Below are positions 35,351 through 45,322 of a stretch of DNA of 64,000 nucleotides, one piece after another. This DNA is from Agarophyton chilense (Eukaryota; Rhodophyta; Florideophyceae; Gracilariales; Gracilariaceae): NCBI GenBank assembly GCA_030374765.1, contig JARGXX010000071.1, positions 868,001 to 932,000 on the forward strand, read 5' to 3'. Numbering within the stretch: position 1 is the first letter of the stretch; every line of letters starts with the position of its first letter. Position numbers and translations under genes: made by a program. The notes beneath the pieces are model-generated. The model saw only the letters and a program-made list of their open reading frames with translations. It did not search any database and had not been told where the DNA came from.

Positions 35351-35455
35351 AGACTAGAAGATAAGAAGTGAACGTGAAGACAGGAAGTCACCGGAGTTTT
35401 ATTGTTATCAAGATATCACCGCAAAGGTGTTGACTAGGAGTCTTTTCTAGGATTA

Positions 35456-37138
35456 TCAAAGAGATCCGCGAGCACGCAGGTTCGCAAGAAGCTGTGCGCG
35501 ATCACCCTCAACTTGGTCCACGGGAAAGCCCGCATCTAAGAGGAACTGCCTCAGCGGATCCAAGCATGGATCTTCGACCGGCTCTGCACTTGGTTGTAGA
35601 GTAAACCCATGAGAGTACTCTTGAGCACCTCCCGCCGCTGCGGATTGATCGACGGAATTCGATACCCCTGCCAGCTCTGGCTCGTCCTCGTAACCAAGTT
35701 CAGCCTCAGCTCCCGGCGCTTCCTCACACGGTTCCTCTCCGTTCTCGGATGGAGTAGCATCGTACACGTATCCAGTAAGCTGGTTCGGAGGCATGTCACT
35801 CGGGTTCTCCCGAAGAAAGCGAGCCTGCTCGGAGGTGATCAACTGGCGCGTCCAGGGGTCGTACCAAACGAAATCCCCAGCACTTTCTGTTCGTCCAGGA
35901 GAATGGTCGTAGTGTCTTGCACGGGTTCCGCGAGCGGATTGATCAGCTGGCACTCCAGACCAGTCGACACCGTCGATTACATCCACCAGATGGAGGAAGT
36001 CGGCATGGTTCGCACGGGATCCCAGGACAAGGGAAAGATCGAGTTCTCTCGCATACTTTCGCGCTGTGGGCGACATGTACCAAACTCTAAAGGTATAATA
36101 AGCATCCCACAGGAGGGAGAAGTCCATCTTGGCGATAAACTCAGTATAAACCACCGTCCAATATCCCGAGAACGGGTCGTTAACCAACGCGGACCCGATG
36201 TAGGAGATCGCCGGCGGGAGCTGCACAGGGCAACCACGAGGACTCTCGATCGCCGCCCAATGCTCCGGAATATCGATGTAGCGCCCGAAGCGCGCGTTAC
36301 GCCGGATGCGGTCAATCTCGATCATTTGATACGGCACAAAATAGCCCAAACGTGATCGAGTACGACGATCCAAACGGGGATAATCCCAATAGAGAATGTC
36401 ACGCTTTCGAAGGAAGCGGAACTCCGCACGGAGAAGAGGTTGCTGAAAGCAGAGAGCTGCATCACGCACACCGCGCACACCGAGCCCACCGCTAACATCG
36501 ACTTCAACGAGTGTCTCGATATACGAGTAACCTTCACCGTCGGTACTGGCTTTCCAGATATCTAGTTCCCAGTTCTGCGGGAGGAGAACCGTACTGATGA
36601 ATCGGTGAAGACGCTGGTAAATCAGCTTGGTGAACCGCGTACGGGCTTCGGACAAGGTTTCCGTTGAATAACACGCAATCGCGTTGTCTGGCAAAGCAAT
36701 ATGGCTCGCCCAGTCGTCGCTATGAATCGCGTGTTCCGGAATACCGTCAGGGAAGTACCCACAGTGTACATACTGTGGTATCAACGCGTCATCGCGAATA
36801 GCAACTGGATCAAACCAGGGCGCTTTCGCGAAAATTTCAACGTTGTCGAGAGGATCTCGTCCATAGAAATCCGCAGGGTGCGGGTAGCTCCGCTGAGCAC
36901 GACGAGAAGGAGCTCGAATCACACCCGCAGAGACGACGTAAGCCGCGTTCGTCATCGGAGCCACAGTTGGCTGAGGTAACGCTACCGACCGGAATCCGGT
37001 GTACGGGGTGGGGAACGAACGGTACGGACCGAGTTGAGCAGTAGGCTGCGACGCAGAACCAGCAGTGTTTGACGGGGCCCCAGAAGGCACATCCTCAGAG
37101 GAGGGCTGAAACGGGTTAGACTCGGCGTTTGGATACAT
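35456..37138 (-). CDS. Antisense ORF of chromovirus 1, unknown family
   Basis: A single open frame of 560 codons runs against gag-pol between the chromodomain and the 3' LTR, starting about 160 bp inside the LTR. The N terminus is Pro/Ser/Ala-rich, the middle (about residues 90-420) is rich in Tyr, Trp, Phe and Arg like a folded domain, and the end is acidic. A block PPAISYIGS near residue 300 recurs as PPVLAYFGS in the antisense ORF of the second element. No capsid, envelope, transposase or enzyme motif is recognised. Antisense extra ORFs between integrase and the 3' LTR are known in some plant Ty3/gypsy lineages; a link to those is inference. Confidence 0.7.
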   Translation of the reverse strand: MYPNAESNPFQPSSEDVPSGAPSNTAGSASQPTAQLGPYRSFPTPYTGFRSVALPQPTVAPMTNAAYVVSAGVIRAPSRRAQRSYPHPADFYGRDPLDNVEIFAKAPWFDPVAIRDDALIPQYVHCGYFPDGIPEHAIHSDDWASHIALPDNAIACYSTETLSEARTRFTKLIYQRLHRFISTVLLPQNWELDIWKASTDGEGYSYIETLVEVDVSGGLGVRGVRDAALCFQQPLLRAEFRFLRKRDILYWDYPRLDRRTRSRLGYFVPYQMIEIDRIRRNARFGRYIDIPEHWAAIESPRGCPVQLPPAISYIGSALVNDPFSGYWTVVYTEFIAKMDFSLLWDAYYTFRVWYMSPTARKYARELDLSLVLGSRANHADFLHLVDVIDGVDWSGVPADQSARGTRARHYDHSPGRTESAGDFVWYDPWTRQLITSEQARFLRENPSDMPPNQLTGYVYDATPSENGEEPCEEAPGAEAELGYEDEPELAGVSNSVDQSAAAGGAQEYSHGFTLQPSAEPVEDPCLDPLRQFLLDAGFPVDQVEGDRAQLLANLRARGSL

Positions 37139-37285
37139 CGCAAGAGATCGAGCTGAAGAGCGGTGAGGAACAGAATGCTGTTGAGAACTGTAAGAGTTGG
37201 TCGTGCGGCGAAGAATTCATGAGTACCTGGAACACCGGTCCGACTGCGTATAAACGCTTCTTGCGTCCCCCATGGTTCGCGCTTA

Positions 37286-37297
37286 ACAAGGGGGGTA
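37286..37297 (+). promoter_or_regulatory. Polypurine tract of chromovirus 1
   Basis: AACAAGGGGGGTA directly abuts the 3' LTR, the expected place for the plus-strand primer. The second family has a similar AAGGGGGTC at the same point. Confidence 0.75.
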
Positions 37298-37964
37298 TGT
37301 AGTATTCTACTATGTCGGGGAATCCGATAGGATGATTTTTCGCGAAGTCGCGGTTGGAACTCATAAGTGAGTGATGTAATCAAACTTGTGATATGAAACG
37401 GCACACTGCGTAGAATGCAAGGAGGCAGGGTACATTAGTGGAACACGTGGCATCACGAGTGGAGTGGCTTGCAACGGCGCATGTGGTGGCGATCCACGTG
37501 GCAGGTTTTACTACCCTTTGTTGCTAGACGTCCATTATGGACCATACCCGTACTTTGGTTTGGCTAAGTGGCTGACCACTGCGTATTATTTATATATTTA
37601 TTTAGGCACTGACCCTGGCACACAGTATATAGTGCACCAGAGGTGAGCGCCGACTCCAAGTAAAGGAGACAACATGGGCATCATGACTATTCTGTTCCTC
37701 TCTTAGGATTCCTTAACCGGAGATCCAGACGAGCCATAATAGATAGTCAGCCCCCAGCCACTTCACGAGCCGTCTCGTACCTACGTTCCATCAACGTTTT
37801 ACAGTTGCACTGTTCACCCTCGCTGGCGAGTAGTGGCCTTACACCCCACTTCCAGCTCGCTGGTGTTGTAGCTCTACCACCCCTTTTACTTTGCCGCAAG
37901 CGACCCACCGGCAGTCCGAACGCTGTCGCAGGTGTCTGCTCTCTCCTTTAGAGCGGATACTACA
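37298..37964 (+). repeat. 3' LTR of chromovirus 1
   Basis: 667 bp, TGTAGTA...TACTACA, followed by the TCTTC target duplication. About 23 mismatches to the 5' copy, most in the first half of the LTR. Confidence 0.95.
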
Positions 37965-39006
37965 TCTTCCTTCCCTCATATCCTTCGCCGTTTTCCTATC
38001 CTTCGATATCGGGACTCTCTCCGGTGTTTTGAAATTTCTGCTCACCATTTCTTTTGTCTCCAGCCATTTTTCTTGTAAAACAGAGACCGGATATATCCTA
38101 GGTACAGTGTCATCGAGACAATACTCTATATCATGCTATTCGCCTTTGCCTTCGCCCTTCACAACGGCTTCTTTGGATCCCTCTCTTCTTGTTCAATGAA
38201 TCCCACAAAGCACTGCAGCAGATTGAGTACCATCTCTGCCAGATTCGAAGGCATTGCCATACCTGGGACTCATCGCCCTCCACAACATCATTTTTGCCGG
38301 CTTTGACCTCAGACCCACCCCCTCTCTCTCCCTCTCTCTCCCTTCCTCTATACAGACCCGCCGTCCATCGCCCTCTTTCCCGGCGGGTGCTCCTTTGCTC
38401 TCCCACTCTGCCTTGTCGAAAGGGTCGCCGTCTACTTGATCACGGGCCACGCTTTCAAAAACAGATTCCTTCTACTTTACTCCCGACCCTCCCCCTCCCA
38501 CATCATCCACACCTGCGTACTAGCTGTCTGGAAGACCCTCCGAAGAGCATTCTTCATGGAGGACATCTTCCTCTCCGTGTGCACCTTCCTCAACAGAGTA
38601 GTCCGCGTCTTCTCCGCACATTTTGCTTCCGAGTCCATCACTTCTTCTGCTTTCCCCACCTACAAAGATTTTCCACCCCTTCTTGCAAAAACTCTATTAA
38701 TTGTACTTCTCGTTTGCTCCAGCGCTATCGGTTATGAACTCAAGTACAAGTTCAAGTGATACATTGCAGAAATGGGAAAACCCCCTAGACTGTTGACATC
38801 CCACCTCCTGCCCTACGAATAACGTTTTATTACAGTACAAGAACAATAAATAACACAGGCGTACTATAACGATACCTTTCTTCACTCTACACAGTTCAAC
38901 TGATTATATGTCTCTCTTCTATTGAAAACGAGATATACTTCAGGAACCAAGTCAGGGCGGGGCTAGATACTCAAACGCACCGGTTTGAGCGAATTATGAA
39001 GAGAAG

Positions 39007-39504
39007 ATGTTGATGACTAAGTATGAGAGAACAGCAAAAACAGTGACGCATACGCTACCATTGAGATATGAATCTACGTATGGCATTGCCTGCTACGGAA
39101 GGAATGCAAAGGCTTTGGATCAAGGACACAAATATTTGAGGATGGGTTTGCGTCGATATCAAGGATCCCCTTACTATATCACTGTATCACAGCTTAGGTC
39201 CATAGTTTCTGCTATTTTTCCTATTTCTTCTGCCTACATTGGAGATGAGAGGCTTTTGACTCTGTTGAAAAACACCGAAGTGCCCGAATTGCCACCTTTC
39301 GGAGAAGAAGCAGAAGCAGACGACTGTAAGGAAAAGCCTGAGAAGAAGAACAGTGTTGGGCTAGGAGAGCTGGATGTTGGAATAATGTCTACAAATGGGG
39401 GAGGCCATAGGGGCGGAGGACTGGGCGACAGATTCAGGGAAAAGCTGAAGACTCGTGTCAAAGCTTTGGGCGACTCGTTGAAAAAAGTTTGTTTACATGA
39501 ATAA
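39007..39504 (+). CDS. Hypothetical protein
   Basis: A 165-codon ATG-initiated frame. The N-terminal two thirds have mixed hydrophobic and basic residues (YESTYGIACYGRNAKALDQG, YYITVSQLRSIVSAIFPISS), followed by an acidic-lysine linker, a Gly-rich stretch and a basic helix at the end. This looks more like protein than most frames nearby, but I know no related family and see no promoter. It could be an exon of a larger gene or part of a decayed element. Confidence 0.3.
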   Translation: MLMTKYERTAKTVTHTLPLRYESTYGIACYGRNAKALDQGHKYLRMGLRRYQGSPYYITVSQLRSIVSAIFPISSAYIGDERLLTLLKNTEVPELPPFGEEAEADDCKEKPEKKNSVGLGELDVGIMSTNGGGHRGGGLGDRFREKLKTRVKALGDSLKKVCLHE

Positions 39505-41772
39505 CCGATGTAGTGATTGAGTGTGGTGGCGTGTTTTGTAGTGCTTTTGACGGTGGAATTCCGCTTGACATCGTTACTATCGTTCGAATTCGAATGAAGA
39601 TGGCCAGGCTTTTAATGGGAGGTCATGTCGAAGGAATTGTCGACTGGTTGGTCCAAAAAAAGGGAAAATGTATAGAAATCAAAATGATTTGGGACACAGA
39701 GTAGATGTGCTCGGGAAGCAGCTCATGGAGGAACTTCATATTCAGACACGGCTGGAGGAAAAGACGGACGGAATGAGCGGTGGCCAAGCCGGAGCAGGTA
39801 GACAAGCCGATGCGACTATATATATTTTTCCGTTGACTGCAGGTATGAAGAAGGGTACAGAAGACAAAGCGGATGGTGTAGAGCGATGTACCCCTGTGGT
39901 CCAAGTAATAGTCCGAAAATTGGCCCACTGATGGACGAGGTTGGTTCCAAAATATACGTAAACATTTGTACCAATTATTGTACGTGATATGGACGACAGA
40001 AGTCCGAAAAGACGGCGTCTAATTATGACCAGGCGAAAGCCCCATTCGGAATGCCAACTTTGAGCCGAAACGTATACACGTATGTTACTGGGGTAGAGGG
40101 CTGACGTGTACTGTGGGAGGTACTCTGGGAGGCGTCAATGACCTACCAACAGGACACGTTGGTAGAACGAGATGGTGGCCAAAAATGGCCGTAATGTCTT
40201 CACATATAATGGCCGGATTATGCTCTGAAATGGTCCAAAAACAAGCCGTTATTAGTACAGGTGCAGGACACATTGAAGGACCACGTTCATTTCCAGAAAT
40301 GGTCAGAAAATGCCCCAAAGTATTTCTCTACCATGTACTAGCTATGGCATGGAAAGGACAAAACTTGATCCCTGTGGAGTGTGAAAACTCCCATTATGAG
40401 CCCATTCAAGTGCGCAATGTATACGTAGAAGGATCTTCCCTCCTTTTTTTGTTGGGCGTATTAAGGTCTGATATATATCCAGAAAAACCCTCAACGGGTA
40501 CAAAATATGTACCCTTTATAACCAGAAATGGTCATTTATTCATCAAAAGGAAAGCTTGCAAGGTATTGCCAAATCCATTCATCGACATACACAATTCTCG
40601 CGCTATCCTAACAAACAGGGATAAAATTTGGCTTCCATGATAGGTCGACTTCAACCCGCCTTGATCGCCCCTGCCCGGGTTGGTCCGCTTCCATATGTCA
40701 TTGCAACGAATTCATCCAGGTAGCACAGCATTGCCCACTTAAGTACAGCAGTATCCCTCGCGTCAGTTAGCAGTTATCAATGAGTCGCGCCTAACGAAAG
40801 TTCCGCTTTGCGCATAAAACTTAACGAACCTTGAAGTAGCCATCTACAAGCGTGTATGGCATTAAAGTAATTTGATGCTGCCTTCATCGTTAAAATCCGC
40901 TACACGCATTGCCCCTTTCAAACCCCATCGTATGTGTTCCAATTCTACAGAATAGTATCAAAACAATGCGTTCATGCATGTCAGAAGTAACAGCAATCTT
41001 GTGCAGTTTGGCAACCACGTTATCTGCATCTCTGTCTATCCAAACATGTGCTGTCTGCCATGCTGCAATCTGATACTGACCGGTCGACAATAACGGGCAG
41101 TACTACCATACCCAAGCGCACCGTTCCCAGCAGAGAGCGAGCAGCCCAGTGAGCAACTCCGGAATGATGCTTTGCTCTTTCCTTTTTGTTTCGAGACAGA
41201 GAGTTTGCACAGAACATGACTGCCGAAGCGCAATCAATTGTTGCCCGAGCATTTGAGCGGATCGCCTTCAAAACGTCCCACCCAACTACACACGACAGTG
41301 TGAAACTTGGTCTAAAGCACAGCTTCTGTCCATCAAAGCGCTCAAGTGGGGTCTAGTTGCAGGCCAACTCGCGGGTCATCAGCTAAACTCCGCTCGTAGT
41401 CTAAGAAATCTAAACGAGCACGATTGGAACGCATATTAACAATGATTTGGCATTCGTACACCTCAAAGTTGCGTTTGGCAGCCTTACCTGGTGCGGAATC
41501 AAACCGCTTCCTTTGCAATGTGCTTCCATTTCTTGCACATCAAGTACAAAGAGTAGAACATATAAAAGGAGATTGTTAGCACCTTTCGGGAAGATTCAAA
41601 CTTGTATTCAAACGTACGATTTACGGAATGCACCTGTACGTTCGAGTAGTAGTATGCCCTTCGTTAACCAGAGGCCGTGTTGGGGCGACGGAGGAATGAA
41701 GAAGGAATGTACAACTATTCCCCTCAGTTACTTACGCGATACAAAGGACCTTCTCTTTGACCGTCCAATCCT

Positions 41773-42860
41773 TCAGTAATCTTTGGCGGGGGCATGCCTG
41801 TTTTCGAGAGCCTTGAAAGCATTTCGAATTACAAGACTGGGACCTTCTTCATCTGAGGAGTTCTCTTTGCTTTGCGAGTGGGGTGGCTCAACTTCGTTTT
41901 TACTCTGATGTGGTACAGGCGGAGTACTTTGTTTCGTCTCTGAAACGAGCTTTCGTCGTAACACCCTCCTTGGGTGCTTTTTGCGAACCGGAGCACGTCT
42001 CGTACTTGCCAATATTTCCTCATCCTCATTACCAGATTCAAGTGCTGACCTAGCAGGTATTCGAGATTCAGCTTCTCCAACTGACCGCAACATCGGTTCA
42101 CCTCCTTCACACATTCTGTGACCCTCATTACCGTCGCCTTCGCGCCGCTCATGGTGCTCACTGCCCTCGAATTCATCATGCAATACGAGACTTCGGCCTG
42201 CTGGCCTTCTACAGTCAGCATTTCCAAACCCTTCCTTTTACTGCACCACCTCTCTTTCGAGCGTGAGGGACCAGTGACTACACTCCGCTTAGTCTTCATT
42301 CCTTCAAGATCGGCCCTGTTTTCCTCGACTTGAGCGGGACCACTATAGCTATGAAGTACTTGACTTGAAGTCTCTTGGTCACGAATGGCGGTCGTAGTCA
42401 CGAGTTAAGCAGTGCTTTCCTTCTTCTTACGCTTCAAAGCCTCAGCCGCTGCCTTCTTATCACTTTAAATAGCGTCATTGACAAGAGAATTCATAACCCA
42501 TCCCTTCTGACCCGTCGAAAGCACAGGATATGTTTCTATCAGACGTTTCTTCAGATTTCCCAAATGCGCTGAGAACTCGTTCTTCACAGACGTGTAAGTC
42601 CGTACCCCTCGTTCAAGATTGAGCCTCTTATAGAGAAACATTCTCACATCATCTTTGATTGAATTGGCCATCTCAGAGTAGATCGGAAAGTCATCCACCA
42701 GTTTTCCAGTTCTGCAGCCCATCTTCTGCTGATGGAGACGATGATTGAATAGAGTTCTCGCAGAAACCGTTGTACCCGTCGGCACGCCGGGGCGATCAGA
42801 ATCCTTTGTATTCCTTTTGCGAAACCCGGTTGGTATCAAGACAGACCTCGGGGGCAGCAT
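41773..42860 (-). pseudogene. Protein-like minus-strand remnant, unknown
   Basis: Three overlapping minus-strand frames (42860-42465, 42401-41829, 42183-41773) read on from one another with a similar charged, Glu/Lys/Arg-rich composition. The first has a helical, possibly folded part (FPIYSEMANSIKDDVRMFLY). They may be pieces of one gene with an intron or of a decayed gene. No family is recognised. Confidence 0.25.
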
Positions 42861-45322
42861 TTACTGTGCATCAAAAGCATTTGACTCTTCTGCTACGTTC
42901 TGATTGACGTTCGCAGCGGTTTCCACTGGTTGGGCGCTTCTGTTTCGATTACAAGTCTGAAAAGATGCATTGGTTCGGACTTCGGGGAGAAAGCACTATC
43001 AACTGTCACAGGATGGAGCGTCCCTGAACTCATAATGAGGCCGAACAAATACAGGAGGGAATGGCAGAGGTCAGAGTCAGTATGGCATCTTTCGAAAGAT
43101 GAGTAGCAAAAACTACGGTTCACAGGTGGAGAAGACTTTGTCCAAAAGTGAACACGTAGGATGGTGGCGTTCGCTTGAGGTTATGAGCGCTAAGTATAAA
43201 CACGAAGCTGGAAAGGCCCGCGTTCCCCTTCCTGATTGATGGAGAAGTTAACCATAACAGGTCTCTCCACCACGGAAGATTGGGAGAGCACGAACATGAA
43301 TGGAGGTGGGGGGATGGGGGGTGTGAATGTTAAGTTTCGGTTTGCCCGCCTTGCCCGGAACGAAAACTTCAGAGTTTGCGAAAGCCTTCAACGTATTCCA
43401 AGATGTTTTAAGATTCCTGATACTCTGTATAACCGAGGGCCGAACATATGTCAAATGCTGTGGATGCCATTCCCCCATTCCCCAGACCTGAAATTCGTCA
43501 GTTTGTCTGAACTTGTATTACTCCGATCTATTTCCAAAACCAAGTCTCTTCTTTGTAAACTGTAATGGGAAATGGGGAGAGGCAGGAAGCGTTATAATTC
43601 GAAATAGCATCTTATCAGCACCGGGACTTTGCTCAGTCAAATTCGGAGCACAATGAAGACATAAATCACAATTGATTGCTCACCAGAGCGAGGAATTCAC
43701 AAACGTTTGTGCAGATGGCAAACGGTCGACAATGGGCCGCCAACTCTATGACACGGTCCAGTTGAGAGTCAAGATCCCGGTGAAAAACCTAACAAAGGTA
43801 AGGCACCTAAAGATTTAGGACGGAGAGCTGAGAGATCATACTTTCCAAATTCCACTAGAGAAGATCACGGCACGCGCACCAGTACTAGAAATGAAGATCT
43901 CGTAAAACCTGGTAACGATCCCTGCCCAGGTCAAGCGAAATACCCTTGTGAGGTTGAGAAGGGCTCTCAAACATGCAGAAAGCCGCCTCACTGCAGCCCA
44001 GAAGCGGTATAAGGCCGACTACGATCATAGGGTAGCCAAAGTGGTCTCTGTATCTTCGGGAAAATATGTCTACATAGACAACCCACCTTCAGGTAAAAGA
44101 CCACGACCGGGTGATGAAGCGGACGATGAAGCTATTGATAGAGATATCACTTCGAAGCTTTTACCCAAATCAGTGGGACCTTAGAAGGTATTGAATGCAT
44201 CAGACCACACCGTTACGGTTGAACAAGATGGAATACCGAATACGATATCAATTGACCGTAATACGGTAGCACCTGAAACGGTTCAACATCGCATTGAGGC
44301 AGGCACCTCAGCCCGAGAGCCCAGAGCTGTAGCTCTGCGCACTTCACCCTCGGAGGACCCCACCCCAGTTGAGGTGAACGATGAACTACAACGGGATGAT
44401 CCGGATTACAACCCTCTAAAAGGGACGGAAATAAAATCTCACACGGTGACAGCGGGGGCTCCCGACCCGGCTCCCACATACGAAGCTCCTAACTCGGAAC
44501 ATATGAACCCTCGAGGTAGTGTTCCCCCGAAAGAGCAGGCCCAAACCTGAGAGTAATTTCCCGTTGACCGTCTGGTAGGCCACACGCGAACCTACAATGT
44601 TCTGAAGTACACCGTAAGGTGGTACGGCTGGGGGCCAGAAGGGGACACCCTCGAACCCGCAACCGCGATACCCCCACACTTCCGTATCAGGTATTGGCGC
44701 CGTCGCAAGGAGCCGATGCCTGCAGACGGCTGACCTTAGACCTTAGTGGTACTCAGGCCTTAGGAAGGGGGAGAAAAGACGTCGTTTTCCGCAGAAGGTG
44801 GACGCATAGGCGTGTCAGATTACATACAAGGGGGGGCACGAACGAACAACCAAATGTAACAGTAGTGGAGACAAGAATAGACAACAATTTACTTTAAGAA
44901 GGACCTGTCGGTTTAGAAGCAATGGAATCTGAAGGACCCGTGTTATTGATTACCCACGGAGGAAAACTGGCAGAAATGCTAGGAGCCATCGACCTAAGAG
45001 GTAGCAAAGGAGCGGTAGTCCCGCCACTGGGGAGAGGAGTCGAACCCAAAAGAGGATGAAAGAAAGGAACCGCCGGAGCGGGTAGCAAAACCGCAGGGTT
45101 CAAGTTAGCACCTAGAAGTGGATCCGTTAAGGGATCATATGGCGCAGCAGCAGAGACGCTCACCAGAATGGCAACCTGACGGGTGGCCAGTCGGTACATG
45201 TCCAACTGGAACAGATTCCGGAACTCACCAAGTTGTCTCAGCGCCTTCATGTATTGCGCATGGCGCGGCAGCAAACCTTCAAGGAGCGTTAATGCAGCAA
45301 CCACGGAGGTAGGCTCAGCCCT

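Larger units (their letters stand above)
27286..37969 (+). mobile_element. Ty3/gypsy chromovirus with antisense ORF
   Basis: A fossil LTR retrotransposon bounded by the 5-bp target duplication TCTTC. Order on +: 5' LTR, primer site, gag (about 28.1-30.3 kb, ending in a CCHC knuckle near 30.05-30.09 kb), protease (DTGA near 30.6 kb), reverse transcriptase (about 31.6-32.2 kb, YLDD), RNase H (about 32.4-32.8 kb), integrase with an HHCC head (about 33.1-34.1 kb), chromodomain (about 34.9-35.1 kb), an antisense ORF on -, a purine tract and the 3' LTR. The chromodomain and domain order place it in the chromoviruses. Its sense frames are broken, with roughly half a dozen interruptions. The LTRs differ at about 23 of 667 positions (about 96.5% identity), so the insertion is fairly recent. 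It splits a G-poor tract. Confidence 0.95.
37970..43900. other. Unassigned stretch between two retroelements
   Basis: The first part, to about 38760, is C-rich and G-poor like the left flank of chromovirus 1 and holds frames with hydrophobic stretches (for example 38436-38759) that I do not recognise. Further on there are a 165-codon + frame (39007-39504), a 175-codon + frame (40113-40640) and a minus-strand group of overlapping charged frames (42860-41773). None matches a family, and repeated AAATGGYC-like words at 39.9-40.6 kb suggest decayed repeat DNA. No terminal repeats were found. Confidence 0.4.

Noticed and set aside
37839-38048. Minus-strand frames shared by both LTRs of chromovirus 1
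   Set aside because: They are short and lie in LTR sequence; their similarity only reflects the LTR duplication.
43236-43565. 109-codon + frame as a transposase piece
   Set aside because: A PHSPDLK word recalls Tc1 SPDLN, but the residues around it do not fit.
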